From positions 1 to 49,123 of the forward strand of contig NW_003154153.1 of assembly GCF_000003605.2 (NCBI RefSeq): DNA of 49,123 nt. The letters run 5' to 3'. A program made the translations under genes and the position numbers. Origin of the DNA: Saccoglossus kowalevskii. Its lineage: Eukaryota > Hemichordata > Enteropneusta > Harrimaniidae. The notes beneath the pieces are model-generated. The model saw nothing but the letters and a program-made list of their open reading frames with translations, was not told the DNA's origin and ran no database searches. This document shows positions 23,451 through 36,720 of this stretch, one piece after another (the stretch's first letter is position 1; the number at the start of each line of letters is the position of its first letter).

Positions 23451-26280
23451 TAATCCATTTAGCATGGTTTGTGCATATCAGATGTAATTGGTAGCTGTAA
23501 TGTAATCCATTTAGCATGGTTAGTGTATATCAGATGTGATTGATAGCTGTAATGTAATCCATTTTGCATGGTTAGTGTATGTCAGATGTAATTGATATCT
23601 GCAATGTAATCCATTTAGCATGGTTGGTGTATATCAGATGTAATTGATAGTTGTGATGTAATCCATTTACCATTCTTGGTGTATATCAGATGTAATTGAT
23701 GTCTGTAATGTAATCCATTTAGCATGGTTTGTGCATATCAGATGTAATTGGTAGCTGTAATGTAATCCATTTAGCATGGTTAGTGTATGTCAGATGTAAT
23801 TGATAGCTGTAATGTAATATATTTAGCATGGTTGGTGTATATCAGATGTAATTGATATCTGCAATGTAATCCATTTAGCATGGTTGGTGTATATTAGATG
23901 TAAATGAGGGCTGTAATGTAATCCATTTAGCATGGTTGTTGTATATCAGATGTAATTGATATCTGCAATGTAATCCATTTAGCATGGTTTGTGTATATCA
24001 GATGTAATTGGTAGCTGTAATGTAATCCATTTAGCATGGTTGGAGTATGTCAGATGTAATTGAAAGCTGTAATGTAATCCATTTAGCATGGCTAGTGTAT
24101 ATCAGATGTAATTGATATCTGCAATGTAATCCATTTAGCATGGTTAATGTATGTCAGATGTAATTAATAGCTGTAATGTAATCCATTTAGTATGGTTGGT
24201 GTATATCAGATGTAATTGATAGCTGGCTGTGATGTAATCCATTTACCATTCTTGGTGTATATCAGATGTAATTGATATCTGTAATGTAATCCATTTAGCA
24301 TGGTTTGTGCATATCAGATGTAATTGGTAGCTGTAATGTAATCCATTTAGCATGGTTAGTGTATATCAGATGTAATTGATAGCTGTAATGTAATCCATTT
24401 TGCATGGTTAGTGTATGTCAGATGTAATTGATAGCTGTAATGTAATATATTTAGCATGGTTGGTGTATATCAGATGTAATTGATATCTGCAATGTAATCC
24501 ATTTAGCATGGTTGGTGTATATCAGATGTAATTGATAGTTGTAATGTAATCCATTTAGCATGGTTGGTGTATATTAGATGTAATTGATAGTTGTAATGTA
24601 ATATATTTAGCATGGTTGGTGTATATCAGATGTATTGATATCTGTAATGTAATCCATTTAGCATGGTTTGTGTATATCAGATGTAATTGGTAGCTGTAAT
24701 GTAATCTATTTAGCATGATTGATGTATATCAGATGTAATTGGTAGCTGTAATGTAATCCATTTAGCATGGTTAGTGTATATCAGATGTAATTGATAGCTG
24801 TAATGTAATCCATTTAGCATGTTTATTGTGTTTCAGATGTAATTGATAGCTGTGATGTAATCGTTTTAACATGGTTGTTGTATATCAGATGTAATTGATA
24901 GTTGTGATGTAATCTATTTAGCATGATTGGTGTATATCATATGTAATTGATAGCTGTAATGTAATGTAATCCATTCAGCATGGTTAGTGTATGTCAGATG
25001 TAATTGATAGCTGTAATGTAATCCATTTAGTATGGTTGATGTATATCAGATGTAATTGGTAGCTGTAATGTAATCCATTTAGCATGGTTAGTGTATATCA
25101 GATGTAATTGGTAGCTGTAATGTAAACCATTTAGCATGGTTAGTGTATATCAGATGTAATTGAAAGCTGCAATGTAACCCATTTAGCATGGTTGGTGTAT
25201 ATCAGATGTAATTGAAAGCTGTAATGTAATCCATTTAGCATGGTTGGTGTATATCAGATGTAATTGATACCTGTGATGTAATCCATTTAGTATGGCTGGT
25301 GTATATCAGATGTAATTGATATCTGTAATGTAATCCATTTAGTATGGTTGGTGTATATCAGATGTAATTAATAGCTGTGATGTAATCCATTTAGCATGGT
25401 TGGTGTATATCAGATGTAATTGATATCTGTAATGTAATCCAATTAGCATGGTTTGTGTATATCAGATGTAATTGATATCTGTAATGTAATCCATTTAGCA
25501 TGGTTAGTGTATATCAGATGTAATTGAAAGCTTTAATGTAATCCATTTAGCATGGTTGGTGTATATCAGATGTAATTGATTGTTGTGATGTAATCTATTG
25601 AGCATGATTGGTGTATATCAGGTGTAATTGATAGCTGTAATGTAATGTAATCCATTTAGCATGGTTAGTGTATGTCAGATGTAATTGATAGCTGTAATGT
25701 AATCCATTTACCATGGTTAGTGTATGTCAGATGTAATTGATAGCTGTAATGTAATCCATTTAGCATGGTTAGTGTATATCAGATGTAATTGAAAGCTGCA
25801 ATGTAACCCATTTAGCATGGTTGGTGTATATCAGATGTAATTGAAAGCTGTAATGTAATCCATTTAGTATGGTTGGTGTATATCAGATGTAATTGATAGC
25901 TGGCTGTGATGTAATCCATTTACCATTCTTGGTGTATATCAGATGTAATTGATATCTGTAATGTAATCCATTTAGCATGGTTTGTGCATATCAGATGTAA
26001 TTGGTAGCTGTAATGTAATCCATTTAGCATGGTTAGTGTATATCAGATGTAATTGATAGCTGTAATGTAATCCATTTAACATGGTTAGTGCATGTCAGAT
26101 GTAATTGATAGCTGTAATGTAATCCATTTAGCATGGTCGGCGTATATCAGATGTAATTGATATCTGCAATGTAATCCATTTAGCATGGTTTGTGTATATC
26201 AGATGTAATTGGTAGCTGTAATGTAATCCATTTAGCATGGTTGGTGTATGTCAGATGTAATTGAAAGCTGTAATGTAATC
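23450..26280. repeat. Mixed HOR-type satellite
   Basis: This stretch continues the array with modules seen elsewhere in the window. From about 23,460 the order TTTGTGC, TTTTGCATGG, ACCATTCTTGG, GATGTCTG, AAATGAGGG matches about 38,750-39,200. From about 24,000 it passes through GCTAGTG, TTAATG, GCTGGCTG and the ATATATTTAGC monomers. 24,800-25,978 is the partner of 15,400-16,630. Nothing but satellite is visible. Confidence 0.7.
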
Positions 26281-26975
26281 CATTTAGCATGGCTAGTGTA
26301 TATCAGATGTAATTGATATCTGCAATGTAATCAATTTAGCATGGTTAATGTATGTCAGATGTAATTAATAGCTGTAATGTAATCCATTTAGTATGGTTGG
26401 TGTATATCAGATGTAATTGATAGCTGGCTGTGATGTAATCCATTTACCATTCTTGGTGTATATCAGATGTAATTGATATCTGTAATGTAATCCATTTAGC
26501 ATGGTTTGTGCATATCAGATGTAATTGGTAGCTGTAATGTAATCCATTTAGCATGGTTAGTGTATATCAGATGTAATTGATAGCTGTAATGTAATCCATT
26601 TTGCATGGTTAGTGTATGTCAGATGTAATTGATAGCTGTAATGTAATATATTTAGCATGGTTGGTGTATATCAGATGTAATTGATATCTGCAATGTAATC
26701 CATTTAGCATGGTTGGTGTATATCAGATGTAATTGATAGTTGTAATGTAATCCATTTAGCATGGTTGGTGTATATTAGATGTAATTGATAGTTGTAATGT
26801 AATATATTTAGCATGGTTGGTGTATATCAGATGCAATTTATAGCTGCAATGTAATCCATTTAGCATGGTTGGTGTATATCAGATGTAATTGATAGTTGTA
26901 ATGTAATCCATTTAGCATGGTTGGTGTATATCAGATGTAATTGATATCTGCAATGTAATCCATTTAGCATGGTTA
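26280..26975. repeat. Copied block, partner at 44545-45240
   Basis: A constant offset of 18,265 links the two. Both carry the rare state GTAATCAATTTAGC just before the TTAATGTATG monomer, then GCTGGCTG (26423 and 44688), the TTTTGCATGG monomer, TGTATATTAG and GATGCAATTTATAGC. They part at 26,975, where TTAATG replaces the TTTGTG of the partner. Confidence 0.8.
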
Positions 26976-27269
26976 ATGTATGTCAGATGTAATTAATAGC
27001 TGTAATGTAATCCATTTAGTATGGTTGGTGTATATCAGATGTAATTGATAGCTGGCTGTGATGTAATCCATTTACCATTCTTGGTGTATATCAGATGTAA
27101 TTGATATCTGTAATGTAATCCATTTAGCATGGTTGGTGTATATCAGATGTAATTGGTAGCTGTAATGTAATCCATTTAGCATGGTTAGTGTATATCAGAT
27201 GTAATTGAAAGCTGCAATGTAACCCATTTAGCATGGTTGGTGTATATCAGATGTAATTGAAAGCTGTAA

Positions 27270-28520
27270 TGTAATCGTTTTAACATGGTTGTTGTATATC
27301 AGATGTAATTGATAGTTGTGATGTAATCTATTTAGCATGATTGGTGTATATCAGATGTAATTGATAGCTGTAATGTAATGTAATCCATTCAGCATGGTTA
27401 GTGTATGTCAGATGTAATTGATAGCTGTAATGTCATCCATTTACCATGGTTAGTGTATGTCAGATGTAATTGATAGCTGTAATGTAATCCATTTAGTATG
27501 GTTGATGCATATCAGATGTAATTGGTAGCTGTAATGTAATCCATTTAGCATGGTTAGTGTATATCAGATGTAATTGGTAGCTGTAATGTAATCCATTTAG
27601 CATGGTTAGTGTATATCAGATGTAATTGAAAGCTGCAATGTAACCCATTTAGCATGGTTGGTGTATATCAGATGTAATTGAAAGCTGTAATGTAATCCAT
27701 TTAGCATGGTTGGTGTATATCAGATGTAATTGATACCTGTGATGTAATCCATTTAGTATGGCTGGTGTATATCAGATGTAATTGATATCTGTAATGTAAT
27801 CCATTTAGTATGGTGTGTGTATATCAGATGTAATTAATAGCTGTGATGTAATCCATTTAGCATGGTTGGTGTATATCAGATGTAATTGATATCTGTAATG
27901 TAATCCAATTAGCATGGTTGGTGTATATCAGATGTAATTGATATCTGTAATGTAATCCATTTAGCATGGTTAGTGTATATCAGATGTAATTGAAAGCTGT
28001 AATGTAATCCATTTATCATGGTTGGTGTATATCAGATGTAATTGATTGTTGTGATGTAATCTATTGAGCATGATTGGTGTATATCAGATGTAATTGATAG
28101 CTGTAATGTAATGTAATCCATTTAGCATGGTTAGTGTATGTCAGATGTAATTGATAGCTGTAATGTAATCCATTTACCATGGTTAGTGTATGTCAGATGT
28201 AATTGATAGCTGTAATGTAATCCATTTAGCATGGTTAGTGTATATCAGATGTAATTGAAAGCTGCAATGTAACCCATTTAGCATGGTTGGTGTATATCAG
28301 ATGTAATTGAAAGCTGTAATGTAATCCATTTAGCATGGTTAGAGTATATCAGATGTAATTGATACCTGTGATGTAATCCATTTAGCATGGTTGGTGTATA
28401 TCAGATGCAATTGATAGCTGTAATGTAATCCATTTAACATGGTTAGTGCATGTCAGATGTAATTGATAGCTGTAATGTAATCCATTTAGCATGGTCGGCG
28501 TATATCAGATGTAATTGATA
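27270..28520. repeat. Partial third copy of the 2-kb higher-order unit
   Basis: This stretch aligns at an offset of 1,518 with 28,790-30,035, from the CGTTTTAACATGG marker (27,276 onward) to the TCGGCG monomer (28494 and 30012). It therefore holds the left two-thirds of the 1,990-bp unit that follows. A distinctive private state is TATGGTGTGTG near 27,810. A GATACCTGCAATG state follows the TCGGCG monomer. Confidence 0.78.
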
Positions 28521-28691
28521 CCTGCAATGTAATCCATTTAGCATGGTTGGTGTATATCAGATGTAATTGATAGCTGGGATGTAATCCATTTAGCATGGTT
28601 GGTGTATATCAGATGTAATTGATATCTGCAATGTAATCCATTTAGCATGGTTGGTGTATATCAGATGTAATTGATATCTGCAATGTAATCC

Positions 28692-30681
28692 ATTTAGCAT
28701 GGTTAGAGTATATCAGATGTAATTGATAGCTGTAATGTAATCCATTTAGCATGTTTATTGTGTTTCAGATGTAATTGATAGCTGTGATGTAATCGTTTTA
28801 ACATGGTTGTTGTATATCAGATGTAATTGATAGTTGTGATGTAATCTATTTAGCATGATTGGTGTATATCAGATGTAATTGATAGCTGTAATGTAATGTA
28901 ATCCATTCAGCATGGTTAGTGTATGTCAGATGTAATTGATAGCTGTAATGTCATCCATTTACCATGGTTAGTGTATGTCAGATGTAATTGATAGCTGTAA
29001 TGTAATCCATTTATTATGGTTGATGTATATCAGATGTAATTGGTAGCTGTAATGTAATCCATTTAGCATGGTTAGTGTATATCAGATGTAATTGGTAGCT
29101 GTAATGTAATCCATTTAGCATGGTTAGTGTATATCAGATGTAATTGAAAGCTGCAATGTAACCCATTTAGCATGGTTGGTGTATATCAGATGTAATTGAA
29201 AGCTGTAATGTAATCCATTTAGCATGGTTGGTGTATATCAGATGTAATTGATACCTGTGATGTAATCCATTTAGTATGGCTGGTGTATATCAGATGTAAT
29301 TGATATCTGTAATGTAATCCATTTAGTATGGTTGGTGTATATCAGATGTAATTAATAGCTGTGATGTAATCCATTTAGCGTGGTTGGTGTATATCAGATG
29401 TAATTGATATCTGTAATGTAATCCAATTAGCATGGTTTGTGTATATCAGATGTAATTGATATCTGTAATGTAATCCATTTAGCATGGTTAGTGTATATCA
29501 GATGTAATTGAAAGCTGTAATGTAATCCATTTAGCATGGTTGGTGTATATCAGATGTAATTGATTGTTGTGATGAAATCTATTGAGCATGATTGGTGTAT
29601 ATCAGATGTAATTGATAGCTGTAATGTAATGTAATCCATTTAGCATGGTTAGTGTATGTCAGATGTAATTGATAGCTGTAATGTAATCCATTTACCATGG
29701 TTAGTGTATGTCAGATGTAATTGATAGCTGTAATGTAATCCATTTAGCATGGTTAGTGTATATCAGATGTAATTGAAAGCTGCAATGTAACCCATTTAGC
29801 ATGGTTGGTGTATATCAGATGTAATTGAAAGCTGTAATGTAATCCATTTAGCATGGTTAGAGTATATCAGATGTAATTGATACCTGTGATGTAATCCATT
29901 TAGCATGGTTGGTGTATATCAGATGCAATTGATAGCTGTAATGTAATCCATTTAACATGGTTAGTGCATGTCAGATGTAATTGATAGCTGTAATGTAATC
30001 CATTTAGCATGGTCGGCGTATATCAGATGTAATTGATATCTGCAATGTAATCCATTTAGCATGGTTTGTGTATATCAGATGTAATTGGTAGCTGTAATGT
30101 AATCCATTTAGCATGGTTGGTGTATGTCAGATGTAATTGAAAGCTGTAATGTAATCCATTTAGCATGGCTAGTGTATATCAGATGTAATTGATATCTGCA
30201 ATGTAATCCATTTAGCATGGTTAATGTATGTCAGATGTAATTAATAGCTGTAATGTAATCCATTTAGTATGGTTGGTGTATATCAGATGTAATTGATAGC
30301 TGGCTGTGATGTAATCCATTTACCATTCTTGGTGTATATCAGATGTAATTGATATCTGTAATGTAATCCATTTAGCATGGTTTGTGCATATCAGATGTAA
30401 TTGGTAGCTGTAATGTAATCCATTTAGCATGGTTAGTGTATATCAGATGTAATTGATAGCTGTAATGTAATCCATTTTGCATGGTTAGTGTATGTCAGAT
30501 GTAATTGATAGCTGTAATGTAATATATTTAGCATGGTTGGTGTATATCAGATGTAATTGATATCTGCAATGTAATCCATTTAGCATGGTTGGTGTATATC
30601 AGATGTAATTGATAGTTGTAATGTAATCCATTTAGCATGGTTGGTGTATATTAGATGTAATTGATAGTTGTAATGTAATAT
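28692..30681. repeat. 1,990-bp higher-order unit, copy 1 (about 38 monomers)
   Basis: The unit opens with TTAGAG and CATGTTTATTG monomers and runs in order through CGTTTTAAC, GATAGTTGTGA, the 57-bp unit, GTCATCC, GGTAGCTG, GCAATGTAACCC, GATACCTG, TAATTAATAGC, CCAATTAGC, GATTGTTGTGA, a second 57-bp unit, TTAGAG, GATGCAATTG, TTAACATGG, TCGGCG, GCTAGTG, TTAATG, GCTGGCTG, TTTGTGC, TTTTGCATGG and two TATATTTAGC monomers. Each marker recurs 1,990 bases downstream (for example CATGTTTATT at 28750 and 30740). Its left half is also copied at 47,990-49,100, and its right half at 45,195-45,995. Confidence 0.88.
30254..30309. repeat. 56-bp variant monomer (GCTGGCTGTGA marker)
   Basis: A four-base slippage duplication turns GATAGCTGTGA into GATAGCTGGCTGTGA, giving 56 bp. 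The next monomer always reads CCATTTACCATTCTTGG. The GCTGGCTG marker lies at 1862, 2652, 10422, 11419, 14460, 16554, 18695 (as GCTGACTG), 24222, 25899, 26423, 27051, 30299, 32291, 33075, 44688 and 45472, with a related TATCTGGCTG at about 42,158. Spacings include 1,992 (30299 to 32291) and 784 (32291 to 33075; 44688 to 45472), which show periodic and nested duplication. Confidence 0.87.
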
Positions 30682-32682
30682 ATTTAGCATGGTTAGAGTA
30701 TATCAGATGTAATTGATAGCTGTAATGTAATCCATTTAGCATGTTTATTGTGTTTCAGATGTAATTGATAGCTGTGATGTAATCGTTTTAACATGGTTGT
30801 TGTATATCAGATGTAATTGATAGTTGTGATGTAATCTATTTAGCATGATTGGTGTATATCAGATGTAATTGATAGCTGTAATGTAATGTAATCCATTCAG
30901 CATGGTTAGTGTATGTCAGATGTAATTGATAGCTGTAATGTCATCCATTTACTATGGTTAGTGTATGTCAGATGTAATTGATAGCAGTAATGTAATCCAT
31001 TTAGTATGGTTGATGTATATCAGATGTAATTGGTAGCTTTAATGTAATCCATTTAGCATGGTTAGTGTATATCAGATGTAATTGGTAGCTGTAATGTAAT
31101 CCATTTAGCATGGTTAGTGTATATCAGATGTAATTGAAAGCTGCAATGTAATCCATTTAGCATGGTTGGTGTATATCAGATGTAATTGAAAGCTGTAATG
31201 TAATCCATTTAGCATGGTTGGTGTATATCAGATGTAATTGATACCTGTGATGTAATCCATTTAGTATGGCTGGTGTATATCAGATGTAATTGATATCTGT
31301 AATGTAATCCATTTAGTATGGTTGGTGTATATCAGATGTAATTAATAGCTGTGATGTAATCCATTTAGCATGGTTGGTGTATATCAGATGTAATTGATAT
31401 CTGTAATGTAATCCAATTAGCATGGTTTGAGTATATCAGATGTAATTGATATCTGTAATGTAATCCATTTAGCATGGTTAGTGTATATCAGATGTAATTG
31501 AAAGCTGTAATGTAATCCATTTAGCATGGTTGGTGTATATCAGATGTAATTGATTGTTGTGATGTAATCTATTGAGCATGATTGGTGTATATCAGATGTA
31601 ATTGATAGCTGTAATGTAATGTAATCCATTTAGCATGGTTAGTGTATGTCAGATGTAATTGATAGCTGTAATGTAATCCATTTACCATGGTTAGTGTATG
31701 TCAGATGTAATTGATAGCTGTAATGTAATCCATTTAGCATGGTTAGTGTATATCAGATGTAATTGAAAGCTGCAATGTAACCCATTTAGCATGGTTGGTG
31801 TATATCAGATGTAATTGAAAGCTGTAATGTAATCCATTTAGCATGGTTAGAGTATATCAGATGTAATTGATACCTGTGATGTAATCCATTTAGCATGGGT
31901 TGGTGTATATCAGATGCAATTGATAGCTGTAATGTAATCCATTTAACATGGGTTAGTGCATGTCAGATGTAATTGATAGCTATAATGTAATCCATTTAGC
32001 ATGGTCGGCGTATATCAGATGTAATTGATATCTGCAATGTAATCCATTTAGCATGGTTTGTGTATATCAGATGTAATTGGTAGCTGTAATGTAATCCATT
32101 TAGCATGGTTGGTGTATGTCAGATGTAATTGAAAGCTGTAATGTAATCCATTTAGCATGGCTAGTGTATATCAGATGTAATTGATATCTGCAATGTAATC
32201 CATTTAGCATGGTTAATGTATGTCAGATGTAATTAATAGCTGAAATGTAATCCATTTAGTATGGTTGGTGTATATCAGATGTAATTGATAGCTGGCTGTG
32301 ATGTAATCCATTTACCATTCTTGGTGTATATCAGATGTAATTGATATCTGTAATGTAATCCATTTAGCATGGTTTGTGCATATCAGATGTAATTGGTAGC
32401 TGTAATGTAATCCATTTAGCATGGTTAGTGTATATCAGATGTAATTGATAGATGTAATGTAATCCATTTTGCATGGTTAGTGTATGTCAGATGTAATTGA
32501 TAGCTGTAATGTATTATATTTAGCATGGTTGGTGTATATCAGATGTAATTGACATCTGCAATGTAATCCATTTAGCATGGTTGGTGTATATCAGATGTAA
32601 TTGATAGTTGTAATGTAATCCATTTAGCATGGTTGGTGTATATTAGATGTAATTGATAGTTGTAATGTAATATATTTAGCAT
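30682..32682. repeat. 1,990-bp higher-order unit, copy 2
   Basis: This unit is in direct tandem with copy 1 and colinear with it to about 32,682, where TTGGTG replaces TTAGAG. The offset is 1,990 until about 31,890 and 1,992 afterwards, because two neighbouring monomers each gained a G (CATGGG at about 31,895 and 31,948). Other private states are ACTATGG, GATAGCAG, GCTTTAATG and CTGAAATG. By eye, differences are about one in a hundred bases, which suggests recent duplication or ongoing homogenisation. Confidence 0.88.
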
Positions 32683-34149
32683 GGTTGGTGTATATCAGAT
32701 GCAATTTATAGCTGCAATGTAATCCATTTAGCATGGTTAGTGTATATCAGATGTAATTGATAGTTGTAATGTAATCCATTTAGCATGGTTGGTGTATATC
32801 AGATGTAATTGATATCTGCAATGTAATCCATTTAGCATGGTTTGTGTATATCAGATGTAATTGGTAGCTGTAATGTAATCCATTTAGCATGGTTGGTGTA
32901 TGTCAGACGTAATTGAAAGCTGTAATGTAATCCATTTAACATGGCTAGTGTATATCAGATGTAATTGATATCTGCAATGTAATCCATTTAGCATGGTTAA
33001 TGTATGTCAGATGTAATTAATAGCTGTAATGTAATCCATTTAGTATGGTTGGTGTATATCAGATGTAATTGATAGCTGGCTGTGATGTAATCCATTTACC
33101 ATTCTTGGTGTATATCAGATGTAATTGATATCTGTAATGTAATCCATTTAGCATGGTTTGTGCATATCAGATGTAATTGGTAGCTGTAATGTAATCCATT
33201 TAGCATGGTTAGTGTATATCAGATGTAATTGATAGCTGTAATGTAATCCATTTTGCATGGTTAGTGTATGTCAGATGTAATTGATATCTGCAATGTAATC
33301 CATTTAGCATGGTTGGTGTATATCAGATGTAATTGATAGTTGTGATGTAATCCATTTACCATTCTTGGTGTATATCAGATGTAATTGATGTCTGTAATGT
33401 AATCCATTTAGCATGGTTTGTGCATATCAGATGTAATTGGTAGCTGTAATGTAATCCATTTAGCATGGTTAGTGTATGTCAGATGTAATTGATAGCTGTA
33501 ATGTAATATATTTAGCATGGTTGGTGTATATCAGATGTAATTGATATCTGCAATGTAATCCATTTAGCATGGTTGGTGTATATCAGATGTAATTGATAGT
33601 TGTAATGTAATCCATTTAGCATGGTTGGTGTATATTAGATGTAAATGAGGGCTGTAATGTAATCCATTTAGCATGGTTGGTGTATATCAGATGTAATTGA
33701 TATCTGCAATGTAATCCATTTAGCATGGTTGTTGTATAGCAGATGTAATTGATATCTGCAATGTAATCCATTTAGCATGGTTGGCGTATATCAGATGTAA
33801 TTGGTAGCTGTGATATAATCCATTTAGCATGGTTGGTGTATATCAGATGTAATTGAAAGCTGTAATGTAATCCATTTAGCATGGTTGGTGTATGTCAGAT
33901 GTAATTGAAAGCTGTAATGTAATCCATTTAGCATGGTTAGTGTATATCAGATGTAATTGATAGCTGTAATGTAATCCATTTAGTATGGTCTGTATGTCAG
34001 ATGTAATTGAAAGCTGTAACGTAATCCATTTAGCATGGTTAGTGTATATCAGATGTAATTGAAAGCTGTAATGTAATCCATTTAGCATGGTTGGTGTATG
34101 TCGGATGTAATTGGTAGCTGTAATGTAATCCATTTAGCATGGTTGGTGT

Positions 34150-36720
34150 ATATCAGATGTAATTGAAAAACTGTAATGTAATCCATTGAGCATGGTTGGT
34201 GTATATCAGATGTAATTGATAGTTGTGATGTAATCTATTGAGCATGATTGGTGTATATCAGATGTAATTGATAGCTGTAATGTAATGTAATCCATTTAGC
34301 ATGGTTAGTGTATGTCAGATGTAATTGATAGCTGTAATGTAATCCATTTACCATGATTAGTGTATGTCAGATGTAATTGATAGCTGTAATGTAATCCATT
34401 TAGCATGGTTAGTGTATATCAGATGTAATTGAAAGCTGCAATGTAAACCATTTAGCATGGTTGGTATATATCAGATGTAATTGAAAGCTGTAATGTAATC
34501 CATTTAGCATGGTTAGAGTATATCAGATGTAATTGATACCTGTGATGTAATCTATTTAGCATGGTTGGTGTATATCAGATGTAATTGATATCTGTAATGT
34601 AATCCATTTAGCATGGTTAATTTATCTCAGATGTAATTTATAGCTGTAATGTAATCCATTTAACATGGTTAGTGCATGTCAGATGTAATTGGTAGCTGTA
34701 ATGTAATCCATTTAGCATGGTTATTGTATATCAGATGTAATTGATAGCTGGGATGTAACCCATTTAGCATGGTTGGTGTATATCAGATGTAATTGATATC
34801 TGCAATGTAATCCATTTAGCATGGTTGGTGTATATCAGATGTAATTGGTAGCTGTAATGTAATCCATTTAGTATGGTTGGTGTATATCAGATGTAATTGA
34901 TATCTGTAATGTAATCCATTTAGCATGGTTAATGTATGTCAGATGTAATTGATAGCTGTAATGTAATCCATTTAGTATGGTTGGTGTGTATCAGATGTAA
35001 TTGATAGCTGTGATGTAATCCATTTAGCATGGTTGGTGTATATCAGATGTAATTGATATCTGTAATGTAATCCATTTAGCATGGTTTATGTATATCAGAT
35101 GTAATTGGTAGCTGTAATGTAATCAATTTAGCATGGTTAGTGTATATCAGATGTAATTGGTAGCTGTAATGTAATCCATTTAGCATGGTTGGTGTACATC
35201 AGATGTAATTGGTAGCTGTAATGTAATCCATTTAGCATGGTTAGTGTATATCAGATGTAATTGATAGCTGGGATGTAATCCATTTAGCATGGTTAGAGTA
35301 TATCAGATGTAATTGATAGCTGTAATGTAATCCATTTAACATGGTTAGTGCATGTCAGATGTAATTGATAGCAGTAATGTAATCCATTTAGCATGGTCGG
35401 CGTATATCAGATGTAATTGATATCTGCAATGTAATCCATTTAGCATGGTTGGTGTATATCAGATGTAATTGGTAGCTGTAATGTAATCTATTTAGCATGG
35501 TTGGTGTATATCAGATGTAACTGATATCTGCAATGTAATCCATTTAGCATGGTTGGTGTATATCAGATGTAATTGATAGCTGTAATGTAATCCATTTAGC
35601 ATGGTTAGTGTATATCAGATGTAATTGATATCTGCAATGTAATCCATTTAGCATGGTTGGTGTATATCAGATGTAATTGATATCTGCAATGTAATCCATT
35701 TAGCATGGTTGGTGTATAACAGATGTAATTGATATCTGCAATGTAATCCATTTAGCATGGTTGGTGTATATCAGATGTAATTGATATCTGCAATGTAATC
35801 CATTTAGCATGGTTAGAGTATATCAGATGTAATTGATAGCTGTAATGTAATCCATTTAGCATGGTTGGTGTATATCAGATGTAATTAATATCTGCAATGT
35901 AATCCATTTAGCATGGTTGGTGTATATCAGATGTAATTGATATCTGCAATGTAATCCATTTAGCATGGTTAGAGTAAATCAGATGTAATTGACAGCTGTA
36001 ATGTAATCCATTTAGCATGTTTATTGTGTTTCAGATGTAATTGATAGCTGTGATGTAATCGTTTTAACATGGTTGTTGTATATCAGATGTAATTGATAGT
36101 TGTGATGTAATCTATTTAGCATGATTGGTGTATATCAGATGTAATTGATAGCTGTAATGTAATGTAATCCATTCAGCATGGTTAGTGTATGTCAGATGTA
36201 ATTGATAGCTGTAATGTCATCCATTTACCATGGTTAGTGTATGTCAGATGTAATTGATAGCTGTAATGTAATCCATTTAGTATGGTTGATGTATATCAGA
36301 TGTAATTGGTAGCTGTAATGTAATCCATTTAGCATGGTTAGTGTATATCAGATGTAATTGGTAGCTGTAATGTAATCCATTTAGCATGGTTAGTGTATAT
36401 CAGATGTAATTGAAAGCTGCAATGTAACCCATTTAGCATGGTTGGTGTATATCAGATGTAATTGAAAGCTGTAATGTAATCCATTTAGCATGGTTGGTGT
36501 ATATCAGATGTAATTGATACCTGTGATGTAATCCATTTAGTATGGCTGGTGTATATCAGATGTAATTGATATCTGTAATGTAATCCATTTAGCATGGTTG
36601 GTGTATATCAGATGTAATTGAAAAACTGTAATGTAATCCATTGAGCATGGTTGGTGTATATCAGATGTAATTGATTGTTGTGATGTAATCTATTGAGCAT
36701 GATTGGTGTATATCAGATGT
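34150..36720. repeat. Mosaic satellite between two copied blocks
   Basis: The stretch holds short matches to several other places: GAAAAACTG with CCATTGAGC (also near 13,200, 36,625 and 38,610); a TTAATTTATCTCAG monomer at about 34,617 that I see only here; a TCGGCG module near 35,397 and a GTAACTGATATCTGC module near 35,516 that match about 17,200-17,400 and 19,500-19,700; then the CATGTTTATTG to TATGGCTGG order of the 2-kb unit. Everything is satellite. Confidence 0.7.

Noticed and set aside
23320-23470. Possible mobile element boundary at the CATGTTTATTGTG / CGTTTTAACATGG monomers, which look the most diverged
   Set aside because: The stretch keeps full monomer length and alignment to the consensus, has no terminal repeats or target-site duplication, and recurs as an ordinary member of the higher-order units.
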